From Pedobacter frigidisoli (GTDB lineage Bacteria > Bacteroidota > Bacteroidia > Sphingobacteriales > Sphingobacteriaceae), in contig NZ_SJSN01000019.1 in the NCBI RefSeq assembly GCF_004331675.1, positions 301 to 64,300 of the forward strand: a stretch of 64,000 nucleotides of DNA, given 5' to 3'. This document shows positions 17,904 through 26,558 of the stretch, piece by piece. The notes under the pieces are model-generated. The model saw nothing but the letters and a program-made list of their open reading frames with translations, was not told the DNA's origin and made no database searches. Both the position numbers and the translations under genes were made by a program. The first letter of the stretch is position 1. Every line of letters begins with the position of its first letter.

Positions 17904-18914
17904 ATGTTAAAACATATTCTAATCACTGATTCGACCTTAAGAGATGGGAACCATGCTGTTGCTCATCAATTGAATGCGCATCAAATAGCTGTTTATGCAG
18001 AAGCTGCCGATAAAGCAGGCGTACCTATTGTAGAAGTTGGGCATGGTAACGGTCTTGGTGCATCTTCTATGCAAGTGGGTTTATCTTTGGTAGATGATGT
18101 AACCATGTTGGAGACAGCAAGGAAGCATTTGTCAAAAAGTAAGCTTGGCATACACGTTATCCCAGGTTTTGCCACAATTAAAAGAGATTTAATAAGGGCT
18201 TTGGATATTGGCGTTGATGTAGTAAGGGTTGCTTCGCATTGTACTGAAGCGGACATCACGCAGCGACACCTGGGTTTTGTAAGAGAACGAGGTAAAGAGG
18301 CTTATGGCGTATTGATGATGAGCCACATGGCATCAGCATCTGTTTTAGTAGAGGAAGCCCAAAAAATGGAACTTTATGGAGCTGAAGGCATTATTATAAT
18401 GGATTCAGCAGGTGCGTATCTACCGAGCGATGTTGAAGAAAAAATTACAGCGCTTGTAAATGGATTAAAGGTTCCTGTAGGATTTCATGCCCATAACAAT
18501 TTGGGCATGGCCATAGCCAACTCGATGACCGCAATAGCATCAGGCGCTAAATTACTTGATGCAACTGCTCGGGGTTTTGGAGCAGGTGCTGGTAATGCTC
18601 AAATCGAAGTTTTAATTGCTGTTCTGGAGAGGACAGGCTACATTACTGGTATTGATTTCTATGGCATTTTGGATGCCTCTGATCTTGCAGAAAAAGAAGT
18701 AATGCCAGTTGTACCCACTATTAAATCAGAAAGTATCGTTAGCGGGCTATCAGGTGTTTTTTCTGGGTTTGCTAAACATGTTACGCGTATATCGAAAGAA
18801 TACGGAGTTGATCAAAGAGATGTATATCGGGAGCTTGGAAAAAGAAAAGTAGTAGGTGGACAAGAAGATATTATTATAGAGGTTGTGATGGATTTAGTTA
18901 AAAACAGGAAATAA
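17904..18914 (+). CDS. 4-hydroxy-2-oxovalerate aldolase, MhpE/DmpG family
   Basis: This 336-residue class II pyruvate aldolase of the HMGL/DRE-TIM fold cleaves or forms 4-hydroxy-2-oxovalerate from pyruvate and acetaldehyde. Residues Arg13, Asp14 and His17 in STLRDGNHA match the catalytic arginine, metal Asp and base of DmpG. His195 and His197 in VGFHAHNN are the other metal ligands. The C-terminal part (TRISKEYGVDQRDVYRELGKRKVVGGQ) is the DmpG dimer/complex domain, so it can probably bind the dehydrogenase encoded just upstream. The final base of its stop is shared with the ATG of the next gene. It is expected to work in the synthetic direction here. Confidence 0.93.
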   Translation: MLKHILITDSTLRDGNHAVAHQLNAHQIAVYAEAADKAGVPIVEVGHGNGLGASSMQVGLSLVDDVTMLETARKHLSKSKLGIHVIPGFATIKRDLIRALDIGVDVVRVASHCTEADITQRHLGFVRERGKEAYGVLMMSHMASASVLVEEAQKMELYGAEGIIIMDSAGAYLPSDVEEKITALVNGLKVPVGFHAHNNLGMAIANSMTAIASGAKLLDATARGFGAGAGNAQIEVLIAVLERTGYITGIDFYGILDASDLAEKEVMPVVPTIKSESIVSGLSGVFSGFAKHVTRISKEYGVDQRDVYRELGKRKVVGGQEDIIIEVVMDLVKNRK

Positions 18915-19966
18915 TGAGCGATGCAATTAAACACTTAATTACAGAAGACTGTAAAAAGTCATGTAATGATATTTCTATTTTTAGCGAATTAGCTAACCAG
19001 GTTATCCTTGTTACTGGCGGAACTGGTTTCATGGGAAAATGGATTGCTGAAATCGTATCATTTTTAAACGAAACGGAAAATTTAAATATTTCCTTGTATT
19101 TATTGGCAAGAGATACCGAAAAATTTAAAGATGAAGTACCGCATTTGGCAGCCAAGCAATTTATAAAACTCATTAATCAAGATGTTAGGAATCTACATGA
19201 TTTGCCAGAAGAGGTCAATCATATTATTCATGCAGCAGGAACGCCTGACAATAGAGATCACGTGTCACAGCCACTTAGAACATTAGAAACTTTTTACAAG
19301 GGCACTAATAACGTGCTTGATGCTGCAACAAGATTGCCAGCATTAAGAAAAATTCTACATGTCAGTTCTCATACAGTTTACGGTAAAAATACCGATGAGG
19401 CGTATATAAAGGAAACTTATCTTGGCACGCTCGAGGTAAATAATGTGAACCATATATATGGAGAATCTAAAATTGTGGCAGAGACCCTTTGTTCTATTTT
19501 TAGAAACCAGTTCAAATTACCCATTACCATATTAAGGCCCTTTGCTTTTATTGGCCCTTACCATGACCTTGAAAAACCGTGGGCAATCAATAATTTTATA
19601 CGTGATGGAATATTAGGCGGGCCGATCCGAATTTTGGGTAACGGCAGTACCATCAGGAGTTATCTTTATGCAAGCGACATGGCTGTTTGGGTTTTAAAAG
19701 CATTAGTAAACGGACAGGTAGGAGATGTTTATAATTTGGGCAGTAATGTGCCAATTTCCTTAAATGACTTAGCCACGAAAATACAAACCTCCATCAATCC
19801 AAACATTGAGATTTTGTCTAAATCTTCAAAGGAGAATTATTCTAATGTTTCAAGGTTAGTACCTGAAACCTCGAAAACGATAAAGGCTTTAGATGTGCAA
19901 GAAACCCACACTCTCGATGATGCAATAAGTAGGACCATTGTTTGGAATCAATTAAATAAGAAGTAA
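18914..19966 (+). CDS. NAD-dependent epimerase/dehydratase-family (SDR) sugar enzyme, paralog 2
   Basis: A 350-residue extended SDR with GGTGFMG near residue 35, VSSHTVYGK at the catalytic serine strand and Tyr-x3-Lys in IYGESKIVAE. LRPFAFIGPYHDLEKPWAINNFI aligns with the matching segment of the protein from 14123-15166, and both share the unusual N-terminal extension before the Rossmann fold. The two are therefore paralogs kept around the carboligase module. It may reduce the ketone left by carboligation or act on the neighbouring carbon; this is inference. It overlaps the aldolase stop by one base. Confidence 0.85.
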   Translation: MSDAIKHLITEDCKKSCNDISIFSELANQVILVTGGTGFMGKWIAEIVSFLNETENLNISLYLLARDTEKFKDEVPHLAAKQFIKLINQDVRNLHDLPEEVNHIIHAAGTPDNRDHVSQPLRTLETFYKGTNNVLDAATRLPALRKILHVSSHTVYGKNTDEAYIKETYLGTLEVNNVNHIYGESKIVAETLCSIFRNQFKLPITILRPFAFIGPYHDLEKPWAINNFIRDGILGGPIRILGNGSTIRSYLYASDMAVWVLKALVNGQVGDVYNLGSNVPISLNDLATKIQTSINPNIEILSKSSKENYSNVSRLVPETSKTIKALDVQETHTLDDAISRTIVWNQLNKK

Positions 19967-19978
19967 CAAAACATAATA

Positions 19979-21280
19979 ATGAATTTTAATAATATCACCC
20001 CGGAATTGAAGACCTTGTTGCAAGCAAGTATTCAAAAAAATATTAATAAGCCAATCATTGCAGGTGAAAACTACATTCCAGTTACTGGAAAAGTAATCGA
20101 TGAAGAAGATGTACTGCTTGGCGTGGATGCTACTTTAGATGCATGGCTAACCGCAGGAAGATTTGCAAGTCAATTTGAGCATGAATTTGCACAATACTTC
20201 GGAGCCACTAAAGCCCTTTTGGTAAATTCTGGTTCATCTGCAAATCTTGTGGCTTTTTATGCGCTTACTTCTCCAAAATTAGGGGATAGGGCCATCAAGC
20301 CTGGTGATGAGGTGATCACAGTGGCTGCTGGTTTCCCCACAACAGTAAATCCAATAGTACAATTCGGTGCAATACCTGTATTTGTAGATGTGGATATTGC
20401 AACACACAATGTATTAGCTGAAGACATAGAGAAAGCAGTGTCTCCAAAAACAAAGGCCATTATGATTGCCCATTCATTGGGAAACCCATTTGATTTGGAT
20501 GAGGTAATGCGTGTGGCTAAAAAATATAACCTTTGGGTTGTTGAAGATGATTGCGATTCTTTAGGCGCGACCTATAAAGGAAAGAAGACAGGTACATTCG
20601 GAGATATTTCTACATTTTCATTCTATCCTGCTCATCACATGACAATGGGCGAAGGCGGTGCAGTAGTTGTGAATAATCCTGAATTAGCAAAAATCGCGGA
20701 AAGTTTTAGAGATTGGGGTAGGGATTGTTATTGTTTGCCAGGGAAAGATGACACCTGCGGATGTCGTTTTGGGCAACAATTGGGATCATTACCTTATGGG
20801 TACGACCATAAATACACTTATTCCCATATCGGCTTCAATTTAAAAGTAACAGATATGCAGGCTGCATTTGGCGTATCACAATTTAAAAAATTAGATTACT
20901 TTATCCAAAGAAGACGTGAAAACTATGCGGCTTTGTATTCGAGAATGAAAGAATTAGAGGAGATTTTTATACTTCCAGAAGCCACTCCAAATTCTGATCC
21001 ATCATGGTTCGGATTTTTATTGACGTTGCGTGAAGGTGATTCCAACGATCGCCACATGCTCGTACAACATTTAGAAGAGAAAAAAATTGGAACTCGCTTA
21101 CTATTTGCTGGTAACTTATTAAGACAACCGGCTTATGCAAATATTGAGCACCGGAAAATTGGGGATCTTAAAAATACAGATATCATTATGAATCAATCAT
21201 TCTGGCTAGGCGTGTGGCCTGGCCTAAATGAGAGCCACTATGATTATATGCTTGAAGTTATTAAAAACTATATAAAGTAG
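19979..21280 (+). CDS. rfbH: CDP-4-keto-6-deoxy-D-glucose 3-dehydrase (E1)
   Basis: This 433-residue PMP- and 2Fe-2S-dependent enzyme removes the C3 hydroxyl of CDP-4-keto-6-deoxyglucose. It has the aspartate-aminotransferase fold of the DegT family, but the usual lysine is replaced by His220 in [14 protein letters not shown], the hallmark of E1. The iron-sulfur cysteines are Cys250, Cys252, Cys260 and Cys262 ([14 protein letters not shown]). With the reductase at 11222-12253 it would give CDP-3,6-dideoxy-4-ketohexose, the acceptor proposed for the carboligase. Confidence 0.96.
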   Translation: MNFNNITPELKTLLQASIQKNINKPIIAGENYIPVTGKVIDEEDVLLGVDATLDAWLTAGRFASQFEHEFAQYFGATKALLVNSGSSANLVAFYALTSPKLGDRAIKPGDEVITVAAGFPTTVNPIVQFGAIPVFVDVDIATHNVLAEDIEKAVSPKTKAIMIAHSLGNPFDLDEVMRVAKKYNLWVVEDDCDSLGATYKGKKTGTFGDISTFSFYPAHHMTMGEGGAVVVNNPELAKIAESFRDWGRDCYCLPGKDDTCGCRFGQQLGSLPYGYDHKYTYSHIGFNLKVTDMQAAFGVSQFKKLDYFIQRRRENYAALYSRMKELEEIFILPEATPNSDPSWFGFLLTLREGDSNDRHMLVQHLEEKKIGTRLLFAGNLLRQPAYANIEHRKIGDLKNTDIIMNQSFWLGVWPGLNESHYDYMLEVIKNYIK

Positions 21281-22641
21281 TGAACTATTTTATGAAGATG
21301 AAAGAGTTGGTCATATCCAAAGTAGGGATTGATAGAGCCATCGCATACACAATATTCAGTCGGATTATCCAAGCTGGTGGAGGAGTTTTTTCTGTAGTAT
21401 TTATTGCTAAATTCTTGAGTGCTACAGAACAAGGGTATTATTATACTTTTTCTAGCATCATTGCTCTTCAGATTTTTTTTGAGCTTGGTCTTTCAAGTAT
21501 TATTACTCAATATGCCAGTCATGAATTTGCACACCTATCAATAAGTGAGGGAAAAATAATTGGCGATGTGGAACATCTTTCGAGGTTATCATCTCTATTG
21601 CGATTTTCCTTAAAATGGTTTTCTTTGATCTCGTTAGGTTTATTTTCAGTTCTTTTATTTTGTGGCACCTACTTTTTTGATTCTTTTAATAACAATGAAA
21701 ACGTCAATTGGCAAGCCCCTTGGATGATCTTATGTATTGCCACTGCTATTAATTTAATTGTTGATCCAATACTTGCTTTCTTGGATGGAATTGGATTCAT
21801 TGGCGACATGTCCAGGACCCGCTTGATACAAAAAACTATTAATATAGTTTTGCTATTTATTCTATTATTTGGCGGGTTCGGACTTTATTCTGCTGCGATA
21901 GCATCCCTCGTAGCTATTACTTTCAATGCATTTCAAATAATATTTTCTAGTAAACTTTCTCTATTAAGAAAGCTTTGGCATTCGCTAGATAAAGCAGTCA
22001 TCAAATATTCTACCGAAATCTTTCCATACCAATGGAAAGTGGCGATAAGTTGGATAAGTGGTTACTTTATTTTTTATTTTTTTAATCCAGTTTTATTTGC
22101 CACGGAGGGACCTGTAGTTGCTGGTCAAATGGGCATGACATTAGCTGTTTTAGCAGGGATCTCTTCAATTTCAATGAGTTGGATAAACACGAAAGTGCCA
22201 CTATTTTCAACTTTGATCGCCAAGAAGCAGTTTAATGAGTTAGACTCAGTTTTCAAAAGTGTTTTAGTACAGCTTTCAACTATAAACCTCTTAGGTTTGG
22301 TTGCGTTCATTTTTGGTATAGTCATGTTAAGCAATTTTGGAAATAGCTATTCCATTAGATTTCTTCCCATCACGGCAACTATATTATTATCTCTCGTAAC
22401 TTTTATTAATCAATTCATTGGCTCTTGGGCTACATACTTACGTTGTTTTAAAAAAGAACCATTTTTGGTGGCATCAGTTGTTGTCGCCGCATTGTGCGTA
22501 GCCTCGACGCTTGTTTTCGGCAAAATTTTTGGAGCTTGGGGAATGGTAGTTGGTTACACTTCAATCGTTGTCGTAGTAAGCTTGCCATGGGCATATATTA
22601 TATTCAAAAACAAGTCGGTAGAATTTAAAATCAATAACTAA
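21280..22641 (+). CDS. Wzx-like polysaccharide flippase
   Basis: This 453-residue protein has about twelve hydrophobic segments and fits the MOP/PST flippase superfamily that moves lipid-linked repeat units across the inner membrane. Early GGGVFSVVFIAKFLSATEQGYYY and later SISMSWINTKVPLFSTLIAK are the usual flippase landmarks. The longest frame starts with GTG at 21280, overlapping the rfbH stop. An ATG at 21292 is equally possible. It is the flippase of locus I and has a distant counterpart at 45618-47099. Confidence 0.85.
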   Translation: MNYFMKMKELVISKVGIDRAIAYTIFSRIIQAGGGVFSVVFIAKFLSATEQGYYYTFSSIIALQIFFELGLSSIITQYASHEFAHLSISEGKIIGDVEHLSRLSSLLRFSLKWFSLISLGLFSVLLFCGTYFFDSFNNNENVNWQAPWMILCIATAINLIVDPILAFLDGIGFIGDMSRTRLIQKTINIVLLFILLFGGFGLYSAAIASLVAITFNAFQIIFSSKLSLLRKLWHSLDKAVIKYSTEIFPYQWKVAISWISGYFIFYFFNPVLFATEGPVVAGQMGMTLAVLAGISSISMSWINTKVPLFSTLIAKKQFNELDSVFKSVLVQLSTINLLGLVAFIFGIVMLSNFGNSYSIRFLPITATILLSLVTFINQFIGSWATYLRCFKKEPFLVASVVVAALCVASTLVFGKIFGAWGMVVGYTSIVVVVSLPWAYIIFKNKSVEFKINN

Positions 22642-23562
22642 ATGACTTTTAAACCTGAAGATATTACCATCGCGATTCCTGTATTTGAAAGATACGATTT
22701 TTTCGAAGATGCTGTCAATAGTGCAATATATCAAACTGTTGCTTGCAATATAATAATCGTTGATAATTGTTCTACCCATACTCTCTTTGAAGATTTTGTC
22801 GAACGCCAGAATCTACCTAATTTAAAATATTACAAGAACTCCACAAACCTTGGCGCAATCGGTAATTGGAATAAATGTATTGACTTAAGTGCGACTAATT
22901 GGGTAACTATACTTCATTCTGATGATACGCTTTCGAAAGTTTATATTGAAATGATGCTTGAAGTTATCAATGACAATGTAAGTGAAGTCGCAATTCTTTG
23001 CAAAGATGAGGCAGGTAAAAAACCAACGCTAATTTTAGATGGCGCGGAAAAGATTCGGTATCGAGGGCATTTAACTCCTATTCATTTTTTGTTTGGAAAT
23101 CTTGCAGGATTTCCCGGTAATATCTTTAACAAAGATAGGATACAAAATATAAGATTTAGAAATTTACAAGGAGCTTCAGATTATGCATTTTGGTACGAAC
23201 TTTCTTTAAAAAGGCCATTACTTCAAATTGATAATATTTTAGCCTTTTACAGGCAATCGAATGATCAAGACTCAGCATCAATGGACATCGAGGAAATTGT
23301 AATCAAACCTGCTTATATATTGCGTAAGGAAGAAATTGGCTTTAGAAATAAGTATCTCAAACTTTTGTCGATGTATGAACTCTATAAGTTAAATCAACAT
23401 TATGTTGATACATATGGGAGGAAAAAAAATGACATCAATAATTTCTCTGTTGATGATATTAATGTCTACTTTAATTTTTTTAACAAAAAGATTTCCAAGA
23501 TAATAATCCAGCCCTCGTTAAGAGTATTAATTTTTCTTACCAAGAAAATGTTTAATTTTTGA
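22642..23562 (+). CDS. Family 2 glycosyltransferase
   Basis: This 306-residue cytoplasmic enzyme has a GT-A fold: ITIAIPVFERYDFFEDAVNSAI at the N-terminus, IIIVDNCS, NLGAIGNWNKC and the metal-binding HSDD near residue 92. It is expected to add one sugar of the repeat unit. The acidic catalytic region around LQGASDYAFWYELSL fits GT2 enzymes, but donor and acceptor cannot be read. The ATG directly follows the flippase stop. Confidence 0.87.
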   Translation: MTFKPEDITIAIPVFERYDFFEDAVNSAIYQTVACNIIIVDNCSTHTLFEDFVERQNLPNLKYYKNSTNLGAIGNWNKCIDLSATNWVTILHSDDTLSKVYIEMMLEVINDNVSEVAILCKDEAGKKPTLILDGAEKIRYRGHLTPIHFLFGNLAGFPGNIFNKDRIQNIRFRNLQGASDYAFWYELSLKRPLLQIDNILAFYRQSNDQDSASMDIEEIVIKPAYILRKEEIGFRNKYLKLLSMYELYKLNQHYVDTYGRKKNDINNFSVDDINVYFNFFNKKISKIIIQPSLRVLIFLTKKMFNF

Positions 23563-23565
23563 TAT

Positions 23566-24168
23566 ATGGTTAAAAAAAAACATGCAATCAATTTAATTTG
23601 GTCATTATTGCTAGGGTTCATAAAATACCTGTTCAAGAGATGGAGGAATATATTTTCGAATCTTTATTTACAAAGTATATTTGATTGCACGATAGCTGAA
23701 ACTGTTATCATAGAATATAATGAACTTGCTTCCTTAAAAATTGGGCGCTCTGTTAACATTGGTGCCAATACTGTTATTTATTGTACTAATGAAGATGCCA
23801 AAGATGGGCAATGTTCGTCAATTGAAATTGGATATAAAACATATATTGGCGAGATGAATAATATTCGTGCAGCAGGTGGTAAAATTTTAATTGGGGAAAA
23901 ATGTTTAATTGCTCAGAATGTTAATCTTATCGGCAGCAATCATTCAATAGCAAAAGAACACAATATATTAGATCAGTCTTGGGACGATTCAAAACTGAAC
24001 GTTATTATCGGCAACGATGTTTGGATCGGTTGCGGTGCTACTATACTACCTGGTGTTAAGATAGGAAATGGTGCAATTATCGCTGCAGGTTCTGTCGTTG
24101 TGCGTGATGTTGAAGAGTATGCAATTCATGGTGGCATCCCAGCAAAGTTCATAAAATTCAGAAGCTGA
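23566..24168 (+). CDS. Hexapeptide-repeat acyltransferase (WcaF/Maa-like)
   Basis: This 200-residue protein consists of a membrane-proximal N-terminal helix followed by left-handed parallel beta-helix repeats ([62 protein letters not shown]). The catalytic histidine is likely in GSNHSI, with the usual IPAKFIKF tail. It probably O-acetylates a sugar of the repeat unit using acetyl-CoA. Serine or sialic acid acetyltransferase activity is less likely in this context. Confidence 0.85.
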   Translation: MVKKKHAINLIWSLLLGFIKYLFKRWRNIFSNLYLQSIFDCTIAETVIIEYNELASLKIGRSVNIGANTVIYCTNEDAKDGQCSSIEIGYKTYIGEMNNIRAAGGKILIGEKCLIAQNVNLIGSNHSIAKEHNILDQSWDDSKLNVIIGNDVWIGCGATILPGVKIGNGAIIAAGSVVVRDVEEYAIHGGIPAKFIKFRS

Positions 24169-24169
24169 A

Positions 24170-25342
24170 ATGAGGAAAAAAAAAGTGCTTTATGTTTTCG
24201 GTGGCGAATTTGCTTCAGGAGGAGAGTATGTGATTGAACGTTTAATGATCAATAATCAAGATGTAGAACCCACTCTTTTTATTGCGCCAGGTGCCTATTC
24301 TAATAGTCTCAAACAAAAATATAGTTTTGAGATTGTGGAATTGAATGCACTGAAAAAATTGAACAGATCTAGGGTAAACATTTTTCTTTTTTGTATGAGA
24401 GCAATATTTAATTATCTCATAGTTTCTAAAAAAGTTTTGTCTTACTCCTTTAGTAACGAAATTTCAATTGTACATGCTAACACCCTTGGGCCGGCATCAT
24501 ACTTACTTCCTGCAATTCTACTATCAAAATTATTTCGATTTAAAATATTCTGGTTGTGGTCTGATCATGACTTAATCCATCATTCGGCATTGGATAAGTT
24601 TTTACTTAAATTGTGTAGCAAATTTTATAATCTTACGCTGGTTGTTTCATATGCTGTCAAATCTAAATACAGTCCTAGTAATGATAAGGTAAAGGTCTTA
24701 TATAATGGCTTAGATACTCGTAATTTTAAGCGTGACGATATAGCTAGGGAACGACTTAGGGATCTTTACTCTTTAGAAAAGGATTGTTTAGTTATTGGTA
24801 TAGCGGGGTTTATCGCTCCAAGAAAAGGTCAAATACAATTAATAGAAGCAATTCAATCTCTTAATCTTTCCTCTTTGAGGCTAAAATTACTTATAACTGG
24901 TTTGCCTTTGGATGCAAACTCCTCATATTATAACGAATTTTTAGCTAAAGTAAACCAAAATAGTAACACTATTTATGTTGGCTCGAGTGAAGATATGGTT
25001 GCTTTTTATAATTGCTGCGATGTAGTTGTTAACAACAGTAGTATTAATGGAAGTGAACCTCTAGGTACAACTATTTATGAAGGCATGGCGTGTGAAAGAA
25101 TTGTCGTTGCTGCAAGCGTAGGTGGAACACCAGAAATTATCTCTGACGGTATTGATGGATTCCTTTATCATGCAGAAAATATGACAATATTTCTTTCAAT
25201 TGTAAATACCATACTTGACAGGAACTCTGATTTTAATATTATAAAAAATAATGCTAGACGAAAAGTGATTGAAAAATTTGATGTGAATGTTATGTCTAAA
25301 TCTTATAATATTATCTTAAATCAATTAATCCAAAAACAATGA
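24170..25342 (+). CDS. Family 4 glycosyltransferase
   Basis: This 390-residue GT-B enzyme has an N-terminal VLYVFGGEFASGGEYVIERL and the C-terminal nucleotide-binding half with GIAGFIAPRKGQIQLIEAI and the E-x7-E type motif in EPLGTTIYEGMACERIVVAASVGGTPEII. It should transfer a hexose from a nucleotide sugar during repeat-unit assembly. It overlaps the polymerase gene by four bases (ATGA), so translation is probably coupled. Confidence 0.88.
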   Translation: MRKKKVLYVFGGEFASGGEYVIERLMINNQDVEPTLFIAPGAYSNSLKQKYSFEIVELNALKKLNRSRVNIFLFCMRAIFNYLIVSKKVLSYSFSNEISIVHANTLGPASYLLPAILLSKLFRFKIFWLWSDHDLIHHSALDKFLLKLCSKFYNLTLVVSYAVKSKYSPSNDKVKVLYNGLDTRNFKRDDIARERLRDLYSLEKDCLVIGIAGFIAPRKGQIQLIEAIQSLNLSSLRLKLLITGLPLDANSSYYNEFLAKVNQNSNTIYVGSSEDMVAFYNCCDVVVNNSSINGSEPLGTTIYEGMACERIVVAASVGGTPEIISDGIDGFLYHAENMTIFLSIVNTILDRNSDFNIIKNNARRKVIEKFDVNVMSKSYNIILNQLIQKQ

Positions 25343-26535
25343 TTGATGTAATCCTTATCATTGGTATATCATTTGTTATCCATATTGGATTTTATTTTTA
25401 TGCCGTAAAAAAAGAGAAAAATTACATAAATGTTTTTTTTCCTTTTATGCTAAGCGTTATTCCAGTTAATTTTATTTTTGAACCACTTTGGTTATATTAC
25501 TATGGCACTGCTGGTACTACATATGCGTATTTTTATGTATATTTTTGTAGCAATGTAACAATCAGTACTATGGTTTGGGCTTACATAAAATTTCCAAAAG
25601 GAATTATAATAGACTTACCATTCTCTCGTGTTTTACCAAAGGCCCGTCTACTCAGCTATTTCTTGATTATAGTCGCATCATTAGTGTATCTTCCTGTACT
25701 ACTTGAATTCAAAGAATTTATTTTTGAGCCAAGGGAAATATACACCAGAACTAGAACAGGCTATGGGCTGTATTTCTTTGTTTCATCGTTCCTCGCAATG
25801 ATTGGCTTTGTATTACTGTTATTTTCAAAGAACTTAACAAGATCTAACATCATTATAGTAACTATTTTTGAAGCGGTCTTTCTTTTCTTACATGGAAGTA
25901 AAGGTCAAGTGTTGATTTTGCTGTTAATACTTGCAATTTTTTTTACATATGTTAAAGATTGGAAAGTCAATGTAAAAAAAATGGTAGTTATGTTAGTTTC
26001 TGCCGGGGGATTAGTGGTAACTTTATTTATATTAACGACATCATATGAATATGATAATATTTTTAAAGTAATGCTGGGATATTCAGATTACAATCGAAAT
26101 GCGATGATCGTTGTGGACAGGGATGATTCAAATTATCATGGACAAATAACTTATGAGTCTAATTTTTATTCACGGATACCACGGGCATTAATGCCTGACA
26201 AGCCAAAAGATTATGGGGTTTTTAAGTTAGCGAAAAAATATTTTCCAGAGTGGTATTATGCAGATACTGGTTCGCCTGCATTTGGATATGGCATTCAATA
26301 CGCTGATTTTGGTATATTTGCTTTATTTTATTTGGCATTTTGGGGATGTTTGACTGGCGCTTTGTTAAAGATTTTTATAAATCGGCTACAGAAATTTAAG
26401 ACACCTGGTGATTTTATAGTTGTGTTATTTCTGTGTGGGATCGTTCTTATTCCATTAGGGGATGGATATTTATTGCCAGAGCACCTACTGACAGCCCTTA
26501 TTATTAACATGCTATTGAGTCTGAAATTTAAGTAG
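25339..26535 (+). CDS. Polysaccharide polymerase candidate (Wzy-like)
   Basis: This 398-residue protein has about ten hydrophobic helices and little conserved sequence, as is normal for Wzy. FLHGSKGQVLILLLILAIFF and the large periplasmic-type loop with NFYSRIPRALMPDKPKDYG resemble oligosaccharide-repeat-unit polymerases (O-antigen polymerase family). It is the only polymerase candidate in locus I and lies beside the flippase and glycosyltransferases. The call rests on topology, length and position more than on residues. Confidence 0.75.
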   Translation: MIDVILIIGISFVIHIGFYFYAVKKEKNYINVFFPFMLSVIPVNFIFEPLWLYYYGTAGTTYAYFYVYFCSNVTISTMVWAYIKFPKGIIIDLPFSRVLPKARLLSYFLIIVASLVYLPVLLEFKEFIFEPREIYTRTRTGYGLYFFVSSFLAMIGFVLLLFSKNLTRSNIIIVTIFEAVFLFLHGSKGQVLILLLILAIFFTYVKDWKVNVKKMVVMLVSAGGLVVTLFILTTSYEYDNIFKVMLGYSDYNRNAMIVVDRDDSNYHGQITYESNFYSRIPRALMPDKPKDYGVFKLAKKYFPEWYYADTGSPAFGYGIQYADFGIFALFYLAFWGCLTGALLKIFINRLQKFKTPGDFIVVLFLCGIVLIPLGDGYLLPEHLLTALIINMLLSLKFK

Positions 26536-26558
26536 TCTTCAACAAATAATTTAATTAT

